In this document: piece after piece, positions 42,063 through 50,769 of the stretch
How the letters are laid out: each line of letters opens with the position of its first letter
How positions within the stretch are numbered: position 1 is the first letter of the stretch
DNA from: Sphingobacterium haloxyli
GTDB lineage: Bacteria > Bacteroidota > Bacteroidia > Sphingobacteriales > Sphingobacteriaceae
DNA length: 64,000 nucleotides
Direction of reading: 5' to 3'
Assembly: GCF_002980525.1 (NCBI RefSeq)
Contig: NZ_PVBQ01000006.1
Span: 1-64,000, forward strand
The notes under the pieces: model-generated
The model's database searches: none
Seen by the model: the letters and a program-made list of their open reading frames with translations, nothing else
Told to the model about the DNA's origin: nothing
Made by a program: the position numbers and the translations under genes

Positions 42063-42869
42063 TTAGGACAGTTTTTTTGCTTCGTTCCAATAAACGTCCA
42101 TTTCGGCTAATGTCATTTCTTTGAGGCTTTGTCCGTTTTCGGCAGCCCGCTTTTCCAAATGGCTGAATCGTTGCATAAATTTTTTATTGGTACGTTCTAA
42201 AGCATTTTCAGGATTGATGCCCAGATGTCGGGCGTAATTAATTAAGGAAAATAGCAGATCACCAAATTCTGCTTCTGCTTTCTCTTGGTCGACAGGCTCG
42301 CCGTCTGTGAGGTTAAATTCGTGCTTAAATTCTGCTAGTTCTTCCTCTACCTTTCCCCAAACTTCCGTTTTATCCTCCCAATCAAAACCGACCCCCCGCA
42401 CTTTATCTTGAATACGATACGCTTTGACGAGGGCAGGCAATCCTTTTGGTACACCAGATAAAACAGATTTGTTTCCCTCTTTTAATTTGATAGACTCCCA
42501 GTTGCTTTTTACATCTTCCTCATTTGCTACCTGTGTATCTGCGTAGATGTGCGGATGTCGTATAATCAACTTATCACAAATCGCATTCAATACGTCTACT
42601 ACATTAAACTGTTGTTGTTCATCGGCAATCTTGGTGTAGAAAAGAAGATGTAGCATAACATCGCCAAGCTCTTTTTTTATCTCATTATAGTCTTTTTCTA
42701 GAATCGCATCTGTCAGCTCATAGAGCTCTTCAATGGTGAGATGTCTCAAGGATTCCATGGTTTGTTTTCGATCCCACGGACAGGCGATACGGAGCGTATC
42801 TAGGATGGTGATTAACCTTTCCAATGCTTTTCCAGGAGTGTATTGAGCCTCGGGTATAGGGTATGCCAT
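42063..42869 (-). CDS. mazG: Nucleoside triphosphate pyrophosphohydrolase
   Basis: The 268-residue product has two MazG domains: the first with CPWDRKQTMESLRHLTIEEL, EELYELTDAI and ELGDVMLHLLFY (ExxE..ExxD metal motif), the second with EEELAEFKHEF and EFGDLLFSLINYARHLG. It hydrolyses NTPs to NMP and PPi, limiting misincorporation and possibly modulating starvation signalling. A perfect TAGCTTTG -7 box lies at 42908-42901. Confidence 0.95.
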   Translation of the reverse strand: MAYPIPEAQYTPGKALERLITILDTLRIACPWDRKQTMESLRHLTIEELYELTDAILEKDYNEIKKELGDVMLHLLFYTKIADEQQQFNVVDVLNAICDKLIIRHPHIYADTQVANEEDVKSNWESIKLKEGNKSVLSGVPKGLPALVKAYRIQDKVRGVGFDWEDKTEVWGKVEEELAEFKHEFNLTDGEPVDQEKAEAEFGDLLFSLINYARHLGINPENALERTNKKFMQRFSHLEKRAAENGQSLKEMTLAEMDVYWNEAKKLS

Positions 42870-42900
42870 AATTTTTCGCTTCCTATTTTAAAAAGATGTC

Positions 42901-42908
42901 CAAAGCTA
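42901..42908 (-). promoter_or_regulatory. mazG promoter -7 box
   Basis: TAGCTTTG on the minus strand, 31 nt before the start codon. Confidence 0.5.
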
Positions 42909-42978
42909 GAAAAAAAATGCGAAAACAGAACTGCCCTTTGATGTGTTATCCTATTAAATAAAACAAACTTTAGATATT

Positions 42979-43284
42979 ATGGATACAAAACACGATTATG
43001 AAACTACGGACGTAGCATTAGCTAAATTAAGAGATATGGGATACACTATCGACTTTAATGTGGAATTTGATGAGATATTGAATGACGCCGAAAATTATCA
43101 GATAGATCATCTTTATCGTTACGAGGGGCCCTCCAATCCAGACGACGAATCCACGGTATATGGTATTTCAAATAGTATCAACGGTAAGAAAGGGGTGTTT
43201 GTTGCGGGAAATTTATCTTTAATAGAAGGGAAGAAACGGGACATTATATTGGCGTTGGAAATCAAATATAAAAATCCAGCGTAA
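42979..43284 (+). CDS. Small conserved Bacteroidota protein
   Basis: The 101-residue acidic product (DVALAKLRDMGYTIDFNVEF, YRYEGPSNPDDESTVYGISN) matches a family commonly auto-labelled 'phosphoribosylpyrophosphate synthetase' in Bacteroidota genomes, but it is far too short and lacks any PRPP-synthase motif, so that name should not be carried over. No signal peptide or membrane segment. Function unknown. Confidence 0.7.
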   Translation: MDTKHDYETTDVALAKLRDMGYTIDFNVEFDEILNDAENYQIDHLYRYEGPSNPDDESTVYGISNSINGKKGVFVAGNLSLIEGKKRDIILALEIKYKNPA

Positions 43285-43369
43285 GATGTGAAGACCTTTG
43301 GTTATCTAGCACGCTAGCTAATCACAAATTATGAGATTGTATTTTCTAAAAATTATGTTATTTTAGGGG

Positions 43370-43930
43370 ATGCAGTTGATTCCCTATTTGAAGACAACGT
43401 TTGGTTTGACAGATGACCTGTTAGTATACTTGGAACAGGTATCTGTCACTAAAACCTATGAAAAAAAAGCCGTTATTTTAGATGCAGGGCATTATTCGCG
43501 GAACGTGTTTTTCATTGAGCAGGGGCTTGTGCGGATGTTTTATTATAAACTGGATAAGGACATCACACATTATTTTTTTTCAGAACAAACCTTTGCAGCA
43601 GGTACAGAAAGCGTATTCTATCATAAAAAATCAATGTACGGTATCGAGGCACTCGAACCTTCAACAATCACCCTGATCCCGTTTGATGCGATAGCGAAAC
43701 TTGCATCCCGTTCCATAGCCATGAACAGACTTATACAAACCATACTGTTGCAAGCATTGATCGGGTTTTCCACGCGGCTACAGAGCTTGCAATTTGAAAC
43801 GGCACAAGAGCGCTATCAAAACTTAATGGAGCAGCATCCAAATATACTTCTGCGAGCACCATTAGGAGATATTGCTTCCTATTTAGGCATTTCTCAACAG
43901 ACGCTTAGCGTCATTAGAGCACAGCGTTAA
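43370..43930 (+). CDS. Crp/Fnr-family transcription regulator
   Basis: The 186-residue product has a cyclic-nucleotide-binding-type beta barrel (VSVTKTYEKKAVILDAGHYS, RNVFFIEQGLVRMFYYK) and a C-terminal helix-turn-helix (GDIASYLGISQQTLSVIRAQ). The cNMP-binding Arg/Glu motif is not kept, as in many Bacteroidota members. It lies 97 nt upstream of, and codirectional with, a TolC/HlyD/ABC-2 export operon and is the obvious candidate regulator. Confidence 0.9.
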   Translation: MQLIPYLKTTFGLTDDLLVYLEQVSVTKTYEKKAVILDAGHYSRNVFFIEQGLVRMFYYKLDKDITHYFFSEQTFAAGTESVFYHKKSMYGIEALEPSTITLIPFDAIAKLASRSIAMNRLIQTILLQALIGFSTRLQSLQFETAQERYQNLMEQHPNILLRAPLGDIASYLGISQQTLSVIRAQR

Positions 43931-44027
43931 CTCAATAAATCGACAGAAGACTTCCTTTTTTAAGATATCTTAAAAAAAGCACATCATATAAATCAGATAT
44001 TTGTTTCGCAATACAAATAAAAAGGTT

Positions 44028-45416
44028 ATGGGTAATAAATGGGGATGGATCTTTATCATGTTTGGCGTCGTTTTACAGCAAACAGGACGGGCACAGTCCT
44101 TTATAGATCCAAAGGTAAAAGAAATTATACAGCAATCATTTCAGATCAATAAAGGTTTGATAATTAAAAGCTTAGAAGTAGATAAAGCAAATCTTGAGGC
44201 GGAGGGTGTGAAAGCCAATAAACTACCACATGTGTCAGCAACGGGTTTGTATGGTTTTATGTACAACAATGGCAGTATAGACGTTCCTACAGTAAATCTG
44301 CCGGTATTAAATCTAGGACTATTTGACGGTGCGACAGATTTTAACCTTAGATCACAAGCTGCATATGCGGGTGTATCTGTAAAGCAAGTTATTTTTTCGG
44401 GATTGCAGATACCAAATGGTGAACGTGCCCTTCAGGAAAAGGCACGGGCACAAGGCTATTTGGCCGAAGCGGGAAAAGAGGGAATGGCGAAGGAGATTGC
44501 GTCTACGTTCGATCAGCTGATGCTGTTGAACGAGGTTGATAAACTGATTGTAGATTCCGAGCGGAGGTTGAAAAAGGAACAGGAAAAAGTGAATAAGGCC
44601 ATCGAAAATGGATTGGCTATTCCATATGATCGGGATAAACTTAAACTTGCTCTGTTGGAATTGGAAGAAAAAAAGGTGGAGTTAGCTGGAAATCGTGCGT
44701 TACTGGTCAAAAAAATACAACAAGAAACAGGTTTGTCGACATCAGCAGTAGAAGAGGTATTGTATAATCTTTCGCCCATCTATTTATCGGATGTACCAAC
44801 GGGAGTGGAAGAGCGTTCCGAACTAAAAGCGTTGGATGCGTCATCTAAAGCTTATGAATATCTGTATAAAAAAGAAAAAGGAGCATCACTACCGACGGTT
44901 TTTGCTTTCGGCTCAGCGAGCTATTTGAATCTCCATAATACAAATTTAACCATTAAAGACAGACCCGTAGTAGGTGATATCGATCTTTCTACCAACTATT
45001 TAAAGGGTAGACCTAACTTTATGGTTGGCGTCGGGGTGAGATGGGATATCTTTAACGGTGGGGAACACCGAAATAAAGTGAAGCAAGTACAATTAGATCA
45101 AGCCATTAACGAAACGAAGCTTCTTGACGCAACGGAAAAGCTGAACTTATTGCTGGATAAAAACAAAGTCAGTTATACCACTAGCAATCAAAAATTGAAA
45201 GTAGGTGACCAGCAGGTAAAAGTAGCCCAGAATAATTTGCAGATGGCTTCAAAGCAGTATGAAGCCGGTTTGATTGATATAACGGAACTGTTGGCAACCG
45301 AAAATGAGTGGTATAAAGTCAATCTTAATTTTTACAGCCATGTTTTGCAGCAACGTGCAGTGGCCTTGGAATTATTACATACATCAGGAAAACTATTACA
45401 AACCATATACGAATAG
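44028..45416 (+). CDS. TolC-family outer-membrane efflux protein
   Basis: The 462-residue product has a signal peptide (IFIMFGVVLQQTGRAQ) and two OEP repeats with long alpha-helical hairpins (NEVDKLIVDSERRLKKEQEK, KQYEAGLIDITELLATENEW). The motif YEAGLIDITELL is the typical second-repeat signature. ATG 44028 is chosen because it opens the signal peptide; a TTG at 44001 would add nine residues. First gene of TolC-HlyD-ABC permease. Confidence 0.93.
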   Translation: MGNKWGWIFIMFGVVLQQTGRAQSFIDPKVKEIIQQSFQINKGLIIKSLEVDKANLEAEGVKANKLPHVSATGLYGFMYNNGSIDVPTVNLPVLNLGLFDGATDFNLRSQAAYAGVSVKQVIFSGLQIPNGERALQEKARAQGYLAEAGKEGMAKEIASTFDQLMLLNEVDKLIVDSERRLKKEQEKVNKAIENGLAIPYDRDKLKLALLELEEKKVELAGNRALLVKKIQQETGLSTSAVEEVLYNLSPIYLSDVPTGVEERSELKALDASSKAYEYLYKKEKGASLPTVFAFGSASYLNLHNTNLTIKDRPVVGDIDLSTNYLKGRPNFMVGVGVRWDIFNGGEHRNKVKQVQLDQAINETKLLDATEKLNLLLDKNKVSYTTSNQKLKVGDQQVKVAQNNLQMASKQYEAGLIDITELLATENEWYKVNLNFYSHVLQQRAVALELLHTSGKLLQTIYE

Positions 45417-45418
45417 AA

Positions 45419-46375
45419 ATGAAACAGTTATACCTTATACCCTTGGCGTTCTTATTTTTTGCGTGCAAAAATGAAGTTCGGGAGAAGCCTTTGGAAGGAA
45501 AAGTAGAACGTGAACAAATAACGGTTGTGACAAAAGTATCCGGAAAAGTGGCGGAAATACGTGTTCAAGAAGGAGCGTTTGTACATGCGGGAGATACGTT
45601 GGTGATATTGGATATCCCCGAAGTGGATGCAAAAGCAGAGCAGGCACAAGGAGCTCTACAATCTGCCGAAGCACAATATAATATGGCGACAAAAGGTGCT
45701 ACACGTGGGCAGTTGGTACAATTGCAGGCTAAGGTAGACGGATTAAAAGAGCAATATGAATTCGCCGGGAAATCGATCAATCGCTTGAAAAACTTATTGC
45801 GTGACAGTTTAGTGTCGCAGCAACAATATGATGAAACGTACGCCAAATACCAAGGAGCGAAAAATCAATACCTTGCGGCGCAAGCTGAAATAGAAGAGGC
45901 GCGGAATGGTGCGCGTTATGAGCAGCAGGTTATGGCATTAGGTCAGAAAGAGCGCGCTTTAGGGGCGGTAGCGGAGGTTAAGGTAGCCGCACGGGAAAAA
46001 TACCTTATCGCTCCGCAGGATATGAGTGTGGAGACTGTTAATTTAAACGTAGGGGAACTCGCCACTGCTGGATATGCAGTTATCAATGGTTACATTAACA
46101 ATGCGACTTATTTCCGGTTTACTGTTCCTGAAAATAGAGTAGGTAAATTAAATAGAGGAAGTGAAGTTGTTCTGCGTGTCCCTTATTTGGATAACAAGGA
46201 AATCAAGGGTAGGGTAGTAGCGATGAAAGCATTGAGCTCGTATGCAAATATTTCTACGGCTTATCCGGACTATGATAACCAATTGACGGTATTCGAGGTT
46301 AAAGTAGTGCCTCAAGATCATGCAGAGGTGAGTGATTTGTTAACAAAGACGTTGGTTGTTCTTCAAGCACCATAG
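45419..46375 (+). CDS. HlyD/RND-type periplasmic adaptor lipoprotein
   Basis: The 318-residue product has a lipoprotein signal (YLIPLAFLFFAC, lipidated Cys16), a biotinyl-lipoyl-like domain (GKVAEIRVQEGAFVHAGDTL), a helical hairpin (QYEFAGKSINRLKNLLRDSL) and a beta-barrel domain (FRFTVPENRVGKLNRGSEVV). It links the inner-membrane permease to TolC. It begins 2 nt after the TolC gene stop. Confidence 0.93.
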   Translation: MKQLYLIPLAFLFFACKNEVREKPLEGKVEREQITVVTKVSGKVAEIRVQEGAFVHAGDTLVILDIPEVDAKAEQAQGALQSAEAQYNMATKGATRGQLVQLQAKVDGLKEQYEFAGKSINRLKNLLRDSLVSQQQYDETYAKYQGAKNQYLAAQAEIEEARNGARYEQQVMALGQKERALGAVAEVKVAAREKYLIAPQDMSVETVNLNVGELATAGYAVINGYINNATYFRFTVPENRVGKLNRGSEVVLRVPYLDNKEIKGRVVAMKALSSYANISTAYPDYDNQLTVFEVKVVPQDHAEVSDLLTKTLVVLQAP

Positions 46376-46388
46376 AAAGGATTAGAAC

Positions 46389-47543
46389 GTGAAAAAATTT
46401 ATCGAACTCATTCAACGCGAGTTTAAGCTCTTTTTCAACAACAGTGTACTGATGATGCTCTTTATCGGAGCACCGATTCTCTATGGTGTATTGATAGGGC
46501 ATGTGTATCAACAAGGGAAAGTAACGGAAATGCCGATTATTGTTGTCGATGAGGACAGTAGTCCAATGAGCGCTACTTTTGTCGATATGATGAACGACAA
46601 CGAAAGCATCAAGGTGGTGGGTATGCTGCCGTCGCTGTTTGATTCAAAGGAGATTGCTATTGAACATGATGCAACGGTTATCGTGCATATCCCGAAGGGC
46701 TTTGCCGCAGGTGTCCAGCAAAAGCGGGTTCCAGAAGTGACCATTTTTGTGGATGGTTCCAACACGCTGACTTCCAATACAGCCGCCATGGCGGTTAATG
46801 TCTGTGCGATGACGCTGAAAGCGGGCGTACAAATAGAGACCCAGATGAAGCAAGGTGTTCCTGCTAAGATCGCAGCCGAACAATACGAGCCTTTCAAAAC
46901 GACCATGGTCAGACAGAATATCCGAAGTGGAAACTACCTGTATTTCATGCTGCCAGGTGTGCTGATTATTGTATTGCAGCAGGTACTCCTTTTGGGACTG
47001 GCATTATCCTTTTCTTCCGAATTTGAAAACGGCACTTTTGTAGAATTAGCACAGAAAATGCGAAACCCTGTGGGGCTTATCTTTGTCAAGATTATTCCTT
47101 ATATCCTCATGTCCGTTGGTATACTGATATTATATTGGGGATTTGGAAAATGGTATGAGATGCCGCTACATACTGATTTTTGGTGGTTTGTGTTATGTAC
47201 ATTCGTGTTTATGTTGGCCGTATGTTTTATCGGTGTTTTAGTAAGCATCGTTTTGCCGTCACAATTGAAAGCCACGGAGATATTAATGGTGATCGCAACA
47301 CCAGCATTCATTTTAAGTGGTTTCACTTGGCCGTCTAGTTTGATGCCAACCTGGGTACAGCTTATTGCGGATGTCATTCCTTCCACTCACTACTTACGCA
47401 TTTTTAGAGTTATGTTTATCCAGCACGGAGAAAATTATCATACTTATAAGGGCGTGATAGTGATGGCCATAATTGCTATGGTATGTTTTATAGTAGCCAT
47501 TGCGGTGCTAACGGTGAAGATACGGAAAGTGACTCGTCGCTAA
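46389..47543 (+). CDS. ABC-2 type export permease
   Basis: The 384-residue product has an N-terminal helix (SVLMMLFIGAPILYGVLIGH), a large periplasmic loop (about residues 45-170) and five C-terminal helices (e.g. FVFMLAVCFIGVLVSIVLPS), as in YhhJ/YbhR permeases. It starts with GTG at 46389, 13 nt after the adaptor stop. No ATP-binding gene accompanies it: the next gene is convergent. Either the ATPase is encoded elsewhere or the complex is incomplete. Confidence 0.9.
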   Translation: MKKFIELIQREFKLFFNNSVLMMLFIGAPILYGVLIGHVYQQGKVTEMPIIVVDEDSSPMSATFVDMMNDNESIKVVGMLPSLFDSKEIAIEHDATVIVHIPKGFAAGVQQKRVPEVTIFVDGSNTLTSNTAAMAVNVCAMTLKAGVQIETQMKQGVPAKIAAEQYEPFKTTMVRQNIRSGNYLYFMLPGVLIIVLQQVLLLGLALSFSSEFENGTFVELAQKMRNPVGLIFVKIIPYILMSVGILILYWGFGKWYEMPLHTDFWWFVLCTFVFMLAVCFIGVLVSIVLPSQLKATEILMVIATPAFILSGFTWPSSLMPTWVQLIADVIPSTHYLRIFRVMFIQHGENYHTYKGVIVMAIIAMVCFIVAIAVLTVKIRKVTRR

Positions 47544-49708
47544 ATCCCCATTTCGTTTAAAATGAAGTGTGCATTGTCGATTTTGTCAGCTATCCATAAT
47601 ACGTAACGGATATCCACACCAATGGAGCGGCTATAGTCTTCGCTCCAGGCAAAATCATTAATGGTCGCATCATAGGCACGGTCAAAGTTGACACCAATGA
47701 GCTCACCATGCGCATTCATAATCGGCGAACCAGAGTTTCCACCGGTTGTATCCATATTGTAGAGGATATTGACTGGAACATCGTTGAGATCTTTCTTTAC
47801 ATAGGCACCGAAGTTCTTTTCCAACCATGCCGCTTTAATACTTTCAGGATATTCATATTCCGATAACCCCGAATTTCCTTTTTCTATAAGCCCTTTTATC
47901 GTTGTAAACGGACTCATATACGTGGCATCGGCAGGACTGTATCCTTTGATATTTCCGAAAGTAAGGCGTAGCGTGGAGTTCGCATCTGGAATAAAGTTTT
48001 TTGCCTGATATTGCTCCTTTACGGCCACGTAATCTCCCATAAGGCGATTTAAGACACCCTCACGGCGTTTCTGCTCCGCATTGAATACCTCGCGCTCAGC
48101 ATCCAGCTCTTTTAGAATCGTCAATAAATCATCGTTATAATTCTTTAACGACTGGATATCTTTTAATACCGTATGGTAGAGTGTTTCTTTGTTGTTAAGT
48201 TTGGATTTGTCTAAAGCTGCTACAATATAATCTCCCGCTTCCTCTTTATTGGTGAAGTTTCTCTTAGCGAAGTAATCCAGTTGGTTGGGTCCATCTAGCT
48301 GATAGGCGTCCTCAAACATACGGCGTCCAATATTTTTGTCTACCGTAAGGTGGTAACTACCGTAGATGTTCTCTACATATTCCCGCAGCTGATTTAGGTT
48401 AAGCGCGAATACCTCTTCTTGTGCGTTAAGTCCATTTTGCTTGAGGATAGCTTCTTTAAAATCGTTGATCGTATAAGCTACCCGAAGCAAGGACACGCTA
48501 TTATAAATGTTATTGAACCAAAGCTCTTTTGGAGCCACTTCAAAAACAGCTTGGTAATGCTTATCAATGTCGGCCATCAGCGTGCCGTATTTAGCTTGGA
48601 GATCGGGTTTGCTTGTAATGAATTTTCTCAGTGCGTCATCTTCCTCTCGTTTGTCGCCTACCAAATCCAAATTCTGAAGCCCTTTCAATTTACCACGATA
48701 GTTTTTCATGACGTTCGCGTTTCGCTTGATACGTGTTGCCAGCGCCAGTTCCGTTTTTGGGTCTTCTTTTCCCGCTGCAAACATTTGCTGGTTTTGAAAA
48801 TCATAGAGTTCGGACGTATAAGGCAATAAAAACTTTTGTTGATATTCAATGTATTGTGCCGGACGGTGTCTAAATGTTCTGCCTGGATACCCTAATATGA
48901 AAACAAAATCATTTTCGTTGACACCTTTCGGATTCACTTTAAGGTGCTTTTTAGGTTGGTAAGGCACGTTCTCTTTGGCGTATTTCGCCGACGATCCGTC
49001 AGGTGCTACGTAAGCACGTAAAAAAGAAAAGTCTCCCGTATGCCGCGGCCAAACCCAATTATCTGTTTCACCGCCGAATTCACCAATATCTTGTCTGGGA
49101 ACATAAACCAGACGTACGTCCTCGATCGTTTTGTAACGGAAGAGGACGTAGCTTTTTCCGATGAACATTTCTGATACTTCCGCCTTAATGGTTGGATCTT
49201 CCATTTCTGCTCTTTTCGCAATTTCAGACCGTTTTTTGCTGATCATATTAATGCGCTCTGCCGGGTCGGTGATGGAAGCCACTGCACTTAAAATCTCTTC
49301 CGATACATCTTCGTAAGATTCTGTAATGCGGATGGTTAAACCCTCGGCTTCAATTTCCTGCTCATAGGATTGTGCAACAAAGCCGTTTTTCAAGTAGTTG
49401 AATTCGGGTGAACTCGCTAGCTGTACCGCGCTAAATGCACAGTGGTGATTCGTAATGATAAGACCGTTAGGTGATACGAAAGAACCCGAACAACCACTTA
49501 CCTGTACCAGCGCGTCTACCAATCCAACTTGTCCAGGGTTATAGATGTCTTTCTCGGCTATTTTTAAGCCTGCTTTTTTTAATCCTGCGCGGCTAAGTTC
49601 ACTGAGCGGAAACATCCCCTCGTCGGGAATGGATGCCGAAAAATTAAATACGCTAACTCCTAATAAAAAGGCACATAACAGACCGCCTTTGGCTTTTAGT
49701 TTGATCAT
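47540..49708 (-). CDS. S46-family dipeptidyl-peptidase, probably Asp/Glu-specific (DPP11-like)
   Basis: The 722-residue product has a signal peptide (GGLLCAFLLGVSVFNFSAS) and the S46 triad: His in LIITNHHCAFSAVQ, Asp in GGETDNWVWPRHTGDFSF, Ser in DTTGGNSGSPIMN. After the Ser motif it reads IGVNFDRAYDATINDF; the Arg in FDR corresponds to the residue that gives DPP11 its acidic P1 preference, while DPP7 has Gly there. It removes dipeptides from peptide N-termini in the periplasm. Promoter -7 box TAACTTTG at 49738-49731. It overlaps the convergent permease gene by 4 nt. Confidence 0.93.
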   Translation of the reverse strand: MIKLKAKGGLLCAFLLGVSVFNFSASIPDEGMFPLSELSRAGLKKAGLKIAEKDIYNPGQVGLVDALVQVSGCSGSFVSPNGLIITNHHCAFSAVQLASSPEFNYLKNGFVAQSYEQEIEAEGLTIRITESYEDVSEEILSAVASITDPAERINMISKKRSEIAKRAEMEDPTIKAEVSEMFIGKSYVLFRYKTIEDVRLVYVPRQDIGEFGGETDNWVWPRHTGDFSFLRAYVAPDGSSAKYAKENVPYQPKKHLKVNPKGVNENDFVFILGYPGRTFRHRPAQYIEYQQKFLLPYTSELYDFQNQQMFAAGKEDPKTELALATRIKRNANVMKNYRGKLKGLQNLDLVGDKREEDDALRKFITSKPDLQAKYGTLMADIDKHYQAVFEVAPKELWFNNIYNSVSLLRVAYTINDFKEAILKQNGLNAQEEVFALNLNQLREYVENIYGSYHLTVDKNIGRRMFEDAYQLDGPNQLDYFAKRNFTNKEEAGDYIVAALDKSKLNNKETLYHTVLKDIQSLKNYNDDLLTILKELDAEREVFNAEQKRREGVLNRLMGDYVAVKEQYQAKNFIPDANSTLRLTFGNIKGYSPADATYMSPFTTIKGLIEKGNSGLSEYEYPESIKAAWLEKNFGAYVKKDLNDVPVNILYNMDTTGGNSGSPIMNAHGELIGVNFDRAYDATINDFAWSEDYSRSIGVDIRYVLWIADKIDNAHFILNEMGI

Positions 49709-49730
49709 ACATTTCTAATTTAGCATTGCT

Positions 49731-49790
49731 CAAAGTTAAGCATTAATCATTCAATCGTGGGCTGTTTGTACGAATAAAAAACTACCTTTG
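49731..49790. promoter_or_regulatory. Divergent promoters for S46 peptidase and oxyR
   Basis: TAACTTTG on the minus strand (49738-49731) serves the peptidase; TACCTTTG on the plus strand (49783-49790) serves oxyR and has a TTTG at 49765-49768, at a short 14-nt spacing. Confidence 0.55.
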
Positions 49791-49810
49791 CTTAGTTAAA
49801 AATCGATAAG

Positions 49811-50752
49811 ATGACACTTGTGCAACTGGAATACATTATAGCCGTGGATACTTACCGTAGTTTTGTCGCTGCGGCAGAGCACTGTTATGTAACACAGCCG
49901 ACCTTGAGTATGCAGATTCAGAAATTAGAGGAGTCGTTGGGAGCGAAGATATTTGATCGAAGTCGACAACCGGTGGTGCCTACAGAAATAGGGGAAAAGA
50001 TTGTTCGGCAAGCACGAGTGGTATTGAATGAGTCCAAAAAAATAGAAGAATTACTGCAAGAGGAGAGGGGCGTTATTTCGGGAGAATTAAAATTGGGTGT
50101 TATCCCGACAGTAGCACCCTATTTGCTTCCTGATGTATTGACAAAGATGCTTCAAACCTACCCACAATTACAGCTGCAGATTTGGGAATATACGACCGAA
50201 CGGATTATTCAGGAGCTTAAAACAGGACGCTTGGACTGTGGTATTCTTTCTACCCCTTTACAGGAAGCCGGCATAGAAGAAACGGAACTGTACTACGAGA
50301 CTTTTGTCGCGTATGTATCGGAGAAAAGCCCACTGTATGAAAAGAAGATAGTAACGGCAGACGAAATCGCCAATGAAAAATTGTGGCTTCTTAACGAGGG
50401 GCACTGTATGCGCGGGCAAGTCTTAAATATATGTCATTATAAGCATAATCAAGCAGCTGAAGGGACATTTGAATATAATACAGGAAGTGTGGAAACCCTG
50501 AAACGAATGGTAGATATCAATGGAGGAATCACAATATTGCCGGAAATGAGCATCTTGGGTTATGATGAAGATCAGCTTAACCACGTAAGGTATTTCAAAA
50601 TGCCGGAACCTGTACGAGAAATAAGCTTGGCAACGACGTCAAACTTCGTGAAGAAACAGGCTGTAAATGCCTTGAAAAATGAAATTTTAGCTGTTGTACC
50701 CGAACGTTTTAAAACGAAAAAGAAAAGAGAGGTAATGGGGTTTGACCTCTAA
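49811..50752 (+). CDS. oxyR: Hydrogen-peroxide-inducible LysR regulator
   Basis: The 313-residue product has the LysR HTH (MTLVQLEYIIAVDTYRSFVA, AEHCYVTQPTLSMQIQKLEE) and the OxyR redox pair in EGHCMRGQVLNICHYKH, matching Cys199 and Cys208 of E. coli OxyR with the same spacing. It is a peroxide sensor controlling catalase and peroxiredoxin genes. The ClC gene follows 17 nt later and may be co-transcribed. Confidence 0.93.
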   Translation: MTLVQLEYIIAVDTYRSFVAAAEHCYVTQPTLSMQIQKLEESLGAKIFDRSRQPVVPTEIGEKIVRQARVVLNESKKIEELLQEERGVISGELKLGVIPTVAPYLLPDVLTKMLQTYPQLQLQIWEYTTERIIQELKTGRLDCGILSTPLQEAGIEETELYYETFVAYVSEKSPLYEKKIVTADEIANEKLWLLNEGHCMRGQVLNICHYKHNQAAEGTFEYNTGSVETLKRMVDINGGITILPEMSILGYDEDQLNHVRYFKMPEPVREISLATTSNFVKKQAVNALKNEILAVVPERFKTKKKREVMGFDL

Positions 50753-50769
50753 AAGGAGGCCGTGTTCAC

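Noticed and set aside
42979-43284. Phosphoribosylpyrophosphate synthetase
   Set aside because: The 101-residue protein has none of the enzyme's motifs; the name is a propagated mislabel.
46508-46906. 132-codon minus-strand open frame inside the ABC-2 permease gene
   Set aside because: Shadow frame of a conserved coding region.
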